Origin: Cladobotryum mycophilum | Taxonomy: Eukaryota > Ascomycota > Sordariomycetes > Hypocreales > Hypocreaceae | DNA: 64,000 bases | Direction: 5' to 3' | NCBI GenBank assembly: GCA_036429605.1 | Contig: CM071589.1 | Location: 1,674,001-1,738,000 of the forward strand | In this document: positions 1 to 10,913 of the stretch, one piece after another | Numbering within the stretch: the first letter of the stretch is position 1 | Layout: the number at the start of each line of letters is the position of its first letter | The notes under the pieces: model-generated | Seen by the model: only the letters and a program-made list of their open reading frames with translations | Database searches by the model: none | What the model was told of the DNA's origin: nothing | Made by a program: the position numbers and the translations under genes

Positions 1-326
1 TGCTTGGGCACCAAGCCAATAGTCATGAGGGAAGCCGACCCCCTTACTTGCTAACAGGAAAAAAAACATGCGTATAAAACACCAAAAACACCATGACAGG
101 ACCATCCCCGGTCTCTGCTAACCAAGCGATAATGGAGAAAGCAACAGTCAAAGTAGCCCGCAGTCCCTGTTCCTCCGCAATATTCAGCCATAATCTGGTT
201 GGAAATGTGAATCCAACGCCTTGCTCCTTAACCACGCTATGCGCGCTCAATATACAGAATACAAAAGAAAAAAGAAAAAAAAACAAAGGAGAAAAAATGG
301 TAAAAGATGTTGTCCGCATGGAAATG
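1..326. other. 3' flank of the VAC7-like gene
   Basis: This stretch lies downstream of the stop codon of the minus-strand VAC7-like gene. Open frames on both strands have no recognisable content or intron structure. It is probably 3' untranslated sequence and spacer, with an A-rich patch near 262-296. Confidence 0.5.
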
Positions 327-2993
327 TTATTTTCGAGTGAAGGAAGCGGTAGTGTTTGGTTTGAGCGACGGATCGTTTGCCGAATTTGGCTTGACAGTGG
401 TCCTTCCAGCAACAGTCGCACTACGAATATGTGCGCTCAAAGGAAGACTATATTTGACCACACCTTTAACAATAAGGTCAAATTCGTTTTGATAAATCCT
501 CTCCCAGCGCTCGGCACCCCCTGCTGTATTGTTTCCAGGAAATGCAAGCTGCATCTGACCCGTAGAAGAGGAGGTTCCTTGATGGAACAATGAGCCTTCA
601 AATGTTAGGGGACTGTCGAACTCGGTGATTCGCCCAAGCAGCACGTTTGGTCTGGAATCTTCGCCGTCGCCACCGGTGGGTGGATCATTCGTTGGGTCGT
701 CTAGCGGTCGCACTGTCTTGTTAAGACCATCGACTCTCCACCAATCCGAGTCTACACCTGCGTATTCTGATTTGGCAAATATCTCGAGGTTCGCATTATC
801 AATAGTGACCACAACAATGTTGGGGTTGTGTGCTTTGACAGTGACGTCAAAGATGAGAACTTGTTCGCTCGTGACAACGTTCTTGATAGAAACGATTTCA
901 ATACCAGTCATGGGTTGTGATGTGGCAAACATGAAGCCAATAGCTCCAGTAATCACCAGCAAGAACATCATGGTAAGGACCAGGCAAGCCGCAAATCGAT
1001 TGAGGTAGGACGACCTCCTAGTGTAGGTCTGCGATTCGGCTTGACGCAGATTATGTGGGCGTCGAGATCTTCCATTTCTTCCGGGTCTCTCAATGAGGGG
1101 TGTACGCTCGTCATCGGCACCGGTCGTCTCGTCTAAATCGTAGCTCGAGGAAATGTGCATAACAGATCGCTTAGAGCTCAAGTAATTTCGTCCGGCGTGA
1201 TGGGGTCTTGGGCTTGGGGGACCCGATGAATTTCGAGATTGGTGGCCAGTCAACTTGGATCTCGCATTTGGGAAGGGAGATTCATTGTCGAAGAGTGAGG
1301 CGTGGCCGTTACCCGGTTGACGACCCCAGCGACCAATGTGATGATGCTGTCGGACGGTGCCTCTAGTAGAACCACCAATACTTCGTCCAGTTCCTCTCCC
1401 ATCCTCATCTGCGGTCATCAGGCTATCGTTCCCATTGCTATTGTAAGTGTTGGCAAACTTCATGCTCTTTTTCTGTACGGGGACGTGAGAAACATTGTGG
1501 CCAACGTCCGACATGACAGTGTATATGGAACGCAGATTCTGACGGTCGACTTGGCTCGCCATTGACGTAGCGCTGGGGGTTCGGGAATGGAAGCGGCGTG
1601 TGGCCCGATCACCATTGTCCGGAGGGTTGGAGTCGTATACGAAGGTTTCCTCAGAATCGGATGTATTCGCTTCGTCAACTGCGCTCGCTATTTTAGCTTC
1701 GAATATATCGGCTTTGGATGATGCTATAAATGTATCTTAGTTAGCTAATTATTCATGAATCCATCTTAGAATGTTCCAAGAGGAGGAGTGTGTTCGAGTT
1801 GAGCAAGTTCAAAGTGGTATGAGATTGCATAAACCAAGAGGGCGTCTCACCGTTTCCATTGCTGACCGAAGGCTGTTTACGAGCAGTTCGCTTCTTTTCC
1901 TTCTTGGGCTTGATGGTCTCCGTACTTGGCTTCGTCTTGAGTGTCCCACCAGTTCCATCTGCCTTTGATCCTGTTGTGAGTGCCACCTGAGGAATACTGG
2001 ATACGGTTTCAGTCTCCACAGTCATGGTCTGTGTAGAACCTTCAGGTCTTGACTTGACTTGCTTCGTCGACATGGAGCTCGACTGTCTAGTCATGAGCGG
2101 CGGGGGAACCGATGTTGTTCTTCGAGACTCAAGCTTGAAGCCGCCACTATCACTACATCCTTCCTGTGCTGGCCAGTTGGGTCGAGCCCTCAGAGTCCGA
2201 GCACCTTCGTTGAGTCCACCGTCAGAGTAATGGTCGGTATACGGAAGCTTCTCCTTGACCTGCTCTAGCAAGGAAATATTGTTGAGATGTGCGGGCGAGT
2301 TGGGCTGGCTGACCTCCTGGACAGTTTCCAGGGGCCCCCGAGTCGGTGTTCGAAGACCAGAAGGCATCTGGATATCATCCGCCTCGCTCTCGCTTGTCTG
2401 TGGGTAGTCCGAGGGCTGAGGCGAAGGACTAGGCCGTTGAACGTTGATCAAAGGTGTCTCTGGAGAAACTTGACGCGGCGTGAGGCTACCGATTCTATGT
2501 TGCTGTGGTGGGGGGATCGCAGACGCGGAGATACGGGCCATCGCGGGTCTTTCAGTTCCGGAGAGAGGATAGGTTTTTGTGGAGTCGGTGCCTGAATCTG
2601 TGAGTCTTGGGTCGAAGGTAGCAATATCGGGGTGCTTGTGGCAGATAGGCTTCGGAGGGCGTTGTTTGGGCCGGGAATGGGAATTCTTGACTGGCGAGCC
2701 GGGCTCGAATCTTGCTGGCTATTCTGGCGAGATCTATTGCCAGTAAGTCTGCCGGAGGAAGTTGCTCTCCGGAGGTGACGGGTCGGGGAGGGGTCTCGGG
2801 AGGCCATGGGTGAATGTGTGACGGAGTTGCTGGCCGATGATTGTTTCGACGTTTGACTGCTTGGGGTGGCATGTGTGGTTGTGGTCGTGCCGGCCTCAGT
2901 AGAGGCAGATGGGGTAGGAATCTGATTCGACATCTTGCTAGTGGACTGATTGGCGCCTTCAGGGCCGTCAGTCACAGCCGATGACGGGTTCAT
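327..2993 (-). CDS. VAC7: Vac7-like vacuolar segregation protein, one apparent frameshift
   Basis: Known role of the family: Vac7 is a vacuolar membrane protein that activates the Fab1 lipid kinase, raising PI(3,5)P2 and controlling vacuole size and inheritance. Seen here: a long Ser/Pro-rich N-terminal region, a basic stretch, the conserved block around SEETFVYDSNPP, one membrane segment at about residues 623-648, and a C-terminal lumenal domain of about 200 residues with LEA-like beta pattern. Exons are 2993-1851 and 1723-327, joined by an intron with a GTGAGA donor and a TAG acceptor; the ATG at 2993 opens the frame. The first exon changes frame at a G6 run on the plus strand (2510-2515). 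One more base there joins the motif DPRWPVSPRLRSP to the following PPP-rich text and gives 2541 coding bases (846 residues). Identification is by motif memory; the frameshift is probably an assembly error. Confidence 0.85.
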
Positions 2994-3678
2994 GGCTGTG
3001 TCAAGGGAAACAAGTCGTGGGGTGTTCGCAGAGCATGCATGCCAACGGGGCAGGCCTCAACAAGGTCGATGATTGAGAGTGGAAACGAGGGCCTAAGCCT
3101 TAGATCATTATGGTTGGCTCGTCATGGATGCGATGCAGGTAAGGGTGCGGGAGGATCGGATGAGCGCGATGCCCAACGTCCCTTGCTTTTTTGCTCTTTG
3201 ATGGATGCTTGCTTGCTTGCTTGTTTGTTTTGTCTGCTTCGCTCTTTGCCTTGGGTATACTTGCTCGCTGCTCTGCTGGTCAACCTCGCTCGCCTGGCCC
3301 AAGTCTTTCTCCTGTTCTTCTGCCCTGTAAATTCCCGGTGTATTTTTGTTCCGAATGGACCTTTGGTTCAATAGATTTGTAACGTGTTGTCAGGGTACTG
3401 GCAAATCAATTTTGCTTATAGAACGTGGCAAGGTGAATATTTGAGCCGGGGAAGACAATGGGGATTGGATGGATGGGGATTGGATGCTTAGGGTGAGAAG
3501 TGCGCGAAGGATGACACAATCAATCGGGTTGGAGGCCAGCCGTGGAACCTCGCTCAGGGCGGCGCTAGTATGGAAGGGTGTGGGAATATTGGTCAACTTG
3601 ACCTGGTCTGGGAAGGAAACGCACCGCACCCGCACCTCTCAGGCTGTGGTGGGTGGGTGTGAGTGTGCGTGTGCGTGC

Positions 3679-3704
3679 GTGTGTGTGTGTGTGTGTGTGT
3701 GTGT
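3679..3704. repeat. GT dinucleotide microsatellite
   Basis: About 13 perfect GT units, flanked on the left by interrupted GTGC units. It lies in the gene-poor region upstream of VAC7. Confidence 0.95.
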
Positions 3705-6700
3705 CGCTGTGTTGGGAGTTGGGAATTGGGAGGGAGGGCAGTGTGGGCTACCAGTTATTCTATGGCTCCATCACAGTGTGCCATACTGTCTCATTGTAAA
3801 GCCCCAGCCTAGCCATCTAAGATCTCATTGGTGCTAATCAAGGTATTGGGAGGCTTGCTTTAGGTTGGAGAGTCTATTAATGTTTGAGTGCCCTAAGCAT
3901 TTCACTTGTACTCTGTATGTACGACGCACCTTCTCTCCAAGGCAAAGTAAGGCCAAGGCAAGGCAAGACACAGAGAGAGAAAGTGAGAGTGAGAGAGACA
4001 TGGACTGTGATTGATAATCCTTGGTGGAAGAAGGAAGAGACACAAAGGGAATGGATTTAATTGCTAAAATAAGGAATCATCCAGAATAATCCCGAAGGAA
4101 GCCAAGTTGCCTCTCACTGCAACTCTATGGATTCGGGCCCTTTTTTTTTCTCTCACTCTCACTCTTCCTCTTCCTCTTCTCTGCTCTTCTATTCTCGTTC
4201 CTGTTGCCGGAGAATCCTCCCGTTGGCGGGGACGTCCGATGGAGCGGATGTTTTGCACCAGCCAGAATCTCCTTGTGTACTCCGTCTTGGTAAGGGCTCT
4301 GCGCTTGTGGCCCTACCAGGAACAAATTTACGTACAGCAGTCCATTAAAACGGCCAACCATTACGAGGTAGAGACATGCACAGTGCATATTCAAGGTAGC
4401 ACGCACTGAGTTGCTTCTCACCGCAGTCGCCGCGTACCATGTACATGGGACGGAGTGTGGGAGGAGTTGCCAACCTTTTTTTTCCCTCTCTTGCAGCTAA
4501 ATAAGGCACGCTGGCCCCATTTACAACGCTACGTCGCCAGGTGGCATTCTGTGACATGAGTAGCACCGGCTTGACCAGGTAACTGAAGCACTAAAAGTAC
4601 TACCTGGTACTAGGAACCTTCTGATTCCTGGTACATGATACGAATGAATGACGGATGCATATTCCGTGCCCCAACTGCAACCAGTCGGTCGTACCCACTA
4701 TCAGGCTTTTGGGGGGCTTGTTTGTACCGAACCCAAAAAGCCTCCCGCCGGCATGTAAGTACTTGTACTCTGTACAGTGCCCTCCCTGTATTTACACCTT
4801 CTATTTGACCCAGCAACATGGAATGGATCAGAGAGGCAGGCACAAGTACCGACAGGGAGTCACTCCATCAAGATCACGGAAACAAAGAACCGCCATCGCA
4901 AACACAACACAATATAACATAACAAACTTAATTTGTCGAATACGAATCGCTTTGTTTGTTTATTTATTAGTATGTTTGTCCGCCGTGCCTAAAGTGAGCC
5001 ACATACTTTATAAAGAGGGAGGGAGCAACGACTGTCAGAACTTCCATTATTAGTGCCTCCTCTGTTCCTCTGTTCCTCTTGTGCCTCCGTCCTTCTGCCC
5101 AACAACAGCAAGCCTGAAATCAATCGAATCGATTCCCTTCAATCGATTTTTTTTTCACGGCCCCCAAAAATCCACACCAAGGAAAGCAACATGGTGCTTC
5201 CATGAATAAACTGGCGACACCGAGGCGCGGGGGTCCCCGACTCAGCAAGGCCTGACGATCCACTCACATCATGGACACCACACACACACGCACACAAGTC
5301 ATGTCGCGACAGGATAGAACAGGCAAACAGGCTTTCATATCCACATCCACCGCTGTGGTCTCACCTGTCTTACCACCCGAGGCCTGGAAATTGGGAGATA
5401 TTGCTTGGCCACCAGAAATCAATTTCAATTTATTCTCGCCAGTGACGAGCAATTGATTACAATATGGGGCAAAAAGGGAGACGACTCGTCAGCGCTGTTG
5501 GGACAGTCGTTTCTCATTGTCTCACAAGAGAAAAGAAAAAGTCTGAGCTCTAGAACCTCCAAGGGGCTAGGACCTGATGTGTACGCGGGGACTACCTGGT
5601 CATGACGACTCATCAGCTGCATGTCCTCGTAGCAGCAAAGTATCGCTGGTCAATCTTGGGGTTCGGGTTCGGGTTCGTGGCCTGGCTCGCCTGGGGGCCC
5701 TGATGATCCCCGTTAGACGAACGAAGTTGTCAACAACAAAGACAAACGGTGATGAGCAGCTAACTTAATGTAGTAAATCACGGCTACAAGTATTATTCAA
5801 ATATTCCCCTCGAGTTCGGTCTTGAACAATATCAGGTAATTTAACCCCCTTGACCGATTTTGATCGGTTTAATATATGTGCTCTCGCAAATAATATGCCG
5901 ACGTGGTTCACAGCATTCCCCTTCACAAACTCTTCGCTTTTTGCAACTCCGGAAGCTAAGAATGTGGCCAATGTCAGGGGCCGCCCTTCTCACTTCACTG
6001 ACACCAATCCTTTCAGCTCCAGGTCCCGGGACGTTTGTCTGCCTTGGGTAGGTCGGGAATCGATGGTCATCCTGACAAGGCTCTCCCTCCTGCGCTTATT
6101 TTTGTTCCTTTCTTACATAGACTCACTCTCACATGGATGCATGCGCACAAGCCCGTTACAAAGTTTTAATATACTCGGTACAAAATGGCTCAGCCGGAAA
6201 CAGCGGGCGGACCATGAGGAACAAAGGAGAATCGAGAAGAGCCATCGCCCGGCACAAAGCTGAATGGGAAGAATCGGGACTGCCCCAAACAGAAATGACC
6301 TTGATAGGAGGGCATTCCCGCATTTTCGTAAACACATGTCTCCCAGTTTTCGTCAGTTTTCCGACGACACCAGCGCTTTTCGCTTCCTCTCGCCTCGGGT
6401 ACATCACAGTTTACCATTTTCCGGGGGACCGTCCCGTTCCATCCGCCTATCCGTCCATCCACCACAGCCAGTCGTCTAATACGGATGCAGGCTGGCTGGT
6501 GGTGGTTGCAGGAGACTTTGCACCCAGCGCGGCATTTTGGAACAGGGCTGGTGGGATTCTGTTGATCTGCCCCTCTCTTCCCCTCCTACTTTTGCTTCCC
6601 TATTTTTCAACCAATAGTTCGCATGTGAAAGCTACAGGCATCCTGTCACTTGTTTTATGATATGCTCGCTGACGACAACTCACACTCATACCCTCCTTAC

Positions 6701-8923
6701 AGACGAAGAGGGGGGCGATGAGGACGATGGAGCCATAGCATTGCCCACACAACCACACTCATGGCTTCTGGCACCCCCCACTGGGCGGTTGTGGCCTCCT
6801 CCAACAGGATTCCCATCAGCCTTCCGTCAGCCTCTCACAGCTTGACACGAAACATGCCACCAGGCCAACGACGCACGCGCATCAACGCCCTGAAAGTTTT
6901 TTTCTTTGCCTATCCCGCTGCCGTGCGGGAATATCTGCTCGTACTGCACGTGTCTCAAATTCTTGATACGTCTTGTGTTTTTTACCCTTATCTTTCTCAT
7001 GCCATTTAATCATTTGTACTATATGTCGGGTGGTTTGTCTTCGTGATTAAGTCACAGCCCCCTTATTCAGCTCCTATTTGCGAGGCAGATTTAGATTTGA
7101 CTGCTACCCTAACAGATCGAGATGTCCGATTTGTGCAAGACACATCCGTCTTTTCACATCCCACCATGCATCCGGTTTCGCATTGAAACAAAAACCAACA
7201 TGATAGAAAAAAAGAGGATAACATCTGCATGTCCTCTTTGTACCCTGCATGTCTGACCGTTCACAGAAACTGGGGGCACCTATCGAATCTCCGGGTTCCT
7301 GCGCGGGTGATCACATGGTGTTGCGCTATGCCTTAACCTACACGCCCCCCAGCTCAACTCTGAAAAAGAGTGAAAGCTAGATGCCATTGCTGAAGACAAG
7401 GAAAAAGTCTGATCAAGCGAGAGACACCAGTCTCATCATATGACCTTTGGAAAAAGCCATGTGTATCCATATACATAGGTCATTGAGACTCGTATCATGC
7501 AGAAGCAATATTACTAAGGTTAACAACTCCTTGGTCCCTCCACTGGATGTACCCAGGTGCGAAAATCTCAAGCCCAAGGATCACACAAGTATATCCATGG
7601 ATGTCATAAGTTTACCCAATATTCCTGTTTGAGGAACCCGGGCTCCAGTAATACCACCGCCCGCGTTTCGTTTCATTCGCTGGCTCTCCTGTGGCGAAAG
7701 TGCATCTCCGGAACTCGCAGGCAATGGAACTCTGGGGCACGAATCATGGGCGGAAAATGGTTGGGTAAACAACCACAACGTTACGCCCAATTATGCGATG
7801 CTTTGTCGTGGCAGTCCAGACACACACACACACACCTCTGTAGTAAAAAACTACCCTCATACTCGCACATCTGTTAGAAATAAAAATTCCAACATTGTTC
7901 TCCCCCCCCCCCAAATAAAGTCGGTAAGACAGATTTAAAACAAAAATACTCATTTTTTTCCTGACACACTGCATGAAAAAAAACATCCCACATTCTCTTC
8001 ACCGCTTTGTGCTGCCCATTTGACGGGTTCTCTCCTCTCCTCCCCCCATCGTTGGGCATCAATTCACCTTGTTACCTTAACTCCATACCGCAGTCCAATC
8101 CCCACGGGGGTGTAAGGGGAGGTCAGTGGGTTAATAAGCGGTCAAACTACATTTCTTCCCTTTTCTTTTCTTTTCTTATCCATCTTTGGCTTATGTTGCA
8201 TGAAAAAGCGAAGGGGGAAAAAAAACAACAGAATTGTCACAAACGCTATGCCTAGTCCATCAACAGGCATATGCACCCTTTTTCTCCCCAACCCCAACCT
8301 CTGTTATGTCTCTTGATGGGTCATGCAGAGCTTTTGCATAAATGTGTACATAATCGTTAAAAATACTGCAAGTGCATACACAATAGGGCTCAAGCGAACC
8401 ATGGGATGGGGTGGGGGGAGTATCTCTATTATTCTTATTTCTTATTATCTCTCTGTGCTTGGCCTAACCCCCTTTTACGTCAAAGAAAGAAAAAAGAGCT
8501 GCATGCAAGATGGGAAACACGAAAGGAAGAGCCGTATATCTCAAATTTCCCCATCATCCAATAATCCAAAAAAAAGAAACAAAAAAACAAAATTGTGCCA
8601 TCATTTTTCGGGGGAGGAGGGGTGGTAGTGGTGGTCGTCGAGGTCGTGGCTATGTATATATCTAATTGACATAAAATTCGTACCAAACAAAAAAATAGGA
8701 GTTTCAAAAAAGGTTTTCCATCATTGTCCCCCATCTTGCAAATGCAATGCCCGGGAAAATATGTATCCAAACCGTCTGCCGCCAGCCGCTTTGCCACCTA
8801 TAGTTGTCCCTGAAACCACCCAAGACAAGACAAGACAGCAAAATCCCATTCATCATACTAATAGTACCCAGGATATCGTACTCCGCAGACGCCTGCCCAC
8901 ATGTCCCATGGTTCTTTTCTTTC

Positions 8924-8956
8924 TTGTGTGTATGTGTATGTGTGTGTGTGTGTATG
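8924..8956. repeat. GT-rich microsatellite
   Basis: An interrupted GT/TATG repeat just downstream of the stop codon of the minus-strand coiled-coil gene, so it probably lies in its 3' untranslated region as an AC repeat. Confidence 0.9.
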
Positions 8957-8991
8957 TTTGTAAATCGGCCAAAAAGCATACATTGGCTCAC

Positions 8992-10913
8992 CTATTCCGG
9001 AATCTGGCCGTTTAGGTCGTCCTTCTTGCCACCCCAGCTCCATCCAGACATCCAGCTCATTCGTTTGTTAGCTTCCTTGACTGCTTCTTGATTTTCTTCT
9101 ACTAGCCTCAACGGCCGAGGCTTTCCTGTAAATGTCTTCTGCTTATCCGAGTGGGATCGTGGCGGAGACTGTGACGGCGGCGTTGTGATCTCGCCAGAGT
9201 TGCTACTAAGGCTTGACGTCTCACTCCTCATACCGGGAAAGTTGCCTGATGCTGGGGCTTGGGTACCACTTGGAATCCGGCCAGGGGTCCCAACCATTCC
9301 CGCAGTCGGGAAAAACGTGTGTGAATGTCTCGAGTTACCAAGCGGTGGTGATGCAGGCCCGTCTGGTCCCCTGTACATCTGGCTGACGAGACTAGCAGCA
9401 CCAGTGAACTGGTCGCTCTGGGGTCGTACGCGCCTGTTGGTCGCCGACCGTCCTAGAGTTCCAATGGGGATGCTTGGTGCCTTGTCGGGATCTGTGTGAT
9501 CCGGACTAGAGGCACTGCTGGCTGATATTACCGAAAACGGTCGTGGTTTCGGTCTCACTGGACCAGGACTCATAGTCTTTGGTCGTTGCGTGAGCGCCGG
9601 CACGTTTGTGTTTATCTGCGGTTGCTTTTCAACCGGAGGGGTGGAAGATCCTTGTCCTTGTCTGGCAATAGTGGTTTCATATCGCCTGACTGATCTAGAA
9701 TGGTTTCAAAGTCTTGATGCTGCAGAAGGCGTTCGATAATCTTGTTAATATATAAGGTAAGCGCATTTTTCTGCTCCTTCAATGACTTGACTTCGGTTTC
9801 AAGGCGACGGATTTGCTCGCCTTCGGCTTGCGCAGCATCGGCATCGGACAATTCATCCGCAAGACTCGAACCTGGCTTGCCTTCTAGAGCGTTCAGTGCG
9901 TCGTGGTTGACGCTGTTGCCCATGTAACCGAAATCGCCCTGACCGAAATCGCCTTTAAGTGTACGTTCTTGAAGTAGTAATTGGTAACCTTCGGTCTCTT
10001 CCATCAGTCGCGCATTAGACATACGGGCTTCCATGAGTTGTCGCTCAACCTCATGCAATCTGCCGCCACCCTGATTTTCAGACTCCACCAGTTTAATCTG
10101 AGCCTCTGCAAGCTCGAGTCTCAGCGACTCTATGAGCTTGTCCTTTTGTAGAATTAGTTTTGAGCTATTTCTAGAATCGCTTCGTTGGAGAGAAGACGGA
10201 GGAGCAAAGCCGCTCCCATCTAGCGAGGGCGAAGCGTTGGCAGCTGTTGTGTGAACAATGTTAGTAAAACGCGCAAGGTAGCCGTCTTGGTTGTAAAGGC
10301 GTTGCTCACATTGTCTGGTTGGCCGTATATCGTCCTCAATATAATTGTTGTTTCTCTGAGCCAAGCTGTCTTTGAGTCGCTGGATGACGGTTTGCATCTC
10401 CTCCTCTTTGTTCGCCATCTCCTCCTTTTCCTTGAGAATGGCGCTTCGTTCCGCCTCATAAATGGTTTCCATTTCGCGGATCTGGCGGACGGCCTCTCTC
10501 TTTTCGTTTCTCAGCGTCTCGATCTGCTCCTCATGTTCGTGGACCTTCTCCTCCAACTTGGCGGATTCCTTGACGCCCTCTTCTAGCTTTGATTGGAGAA
10601 CCTCGGCTTGTTTTCTGTATTGTTCCGAAAGCTTTTCTTCCCTCTCTAGACGTTGCTGGAGATCCTCCAATGCTGAAGCGGCAGCCGCTCGAGCGTCGGC
10701 GTCGGCGTTACTCATGGCTGTATCTCTCCTAGCGATGGCAGCGCGAGTAGAAATGGGAGCGCCACGGACGGATCTGGTTCTTGTATGACCGGTGGGAGTC
10801 GAGGAGCGTTGGGAGTTGTTGCGCGATGGAGAAGTACTTGGGGCGGGGGCAGAATCTGATGTTGACGCTCGGCCAACTGCACTAGCCGGTGGTTTCTTTG
10901 CAACAGTGGACAT
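8992..10913 (-). CDS. Conserved fungal coiled-coil protein, one apparent frameshift
   Basis: I do not recognise a named function. The N-terminal 70 residues are Ser/Thr/Pro-rich. Residues of about 75-200 form a long Glu/Lys/Arg-rich coiled coil, and two further coiled-coil stretches lie near residues 255-315 and 370-405, ending in YINKIIERLLQHQDFETIL. The C-terminal third is Pro/Ser-rich and ends with a Trp-rich tail (MSWMSGWSWGGKKDD). The ATG at 10913 opens the frame. The reading frame breaks at a G4 run (9638-9641): upstream text ends DKDKDLPP and the continuation starts PPVEKQPQ in the next frame. One more base gives 1923 coding bases (640 residues) with no intron. Such proteins are often labelled M-protein-repeat or involucrin-repeat protein; a cytoskeletal or scaffold role is only inference. 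Confidence 0.75.

Larger units (their letters stand above)
2994..8991. other. 6-kb gene-poor intergenic region
   Basis: No convincing coding gene is visible on either strand. The open frames are short, overlap each other on opposite strands and are low in complexity. The left part must hold the VAC7 promoter. Visible content: a GT microsatellite at 3679-3704, a GA-rich patch near 3970-4000, CT-rich runs near 4140-4200 and 5045-5095, ACTAGGTA/TACCTGGTA-type boxes near 4597-4613, a GTACTCCGT copy at 4277-4285, a triple GGTTCG repeat near 5659-5677, an AC repeat at 7820-7835 and a GT repeat at 8924-8956. The size is unusual for this window, so an untranslated RNA or a fast-evolving short gene cannot be excluded. 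Confidence 0.5.

Noticed and set aside
327..1562. VAC7 C-terminal half as a separate gene starting at MASQVDRQ
   Set aside because: The frame continues upstream to a good splice acceptor with conserved Vac7 text before that Met.
5659..5677. Triple GGTTCG repeat, at first read as a tRNA T-loop
   Set aside because: The three copies are a short tandem repeat without a cloverleaf.
6133..6660. Open frame of 175 codons in the gene-poor region
   Set aside because: Overlapping frames exist on the other strand, the composition is not protein-like and there is no recognisable motif.
7095..7115. CCCTAAC as a telomerase RNA template
   Set aside because: Only one repeat unit is present; a template needs about one and a half units and supporting structure.
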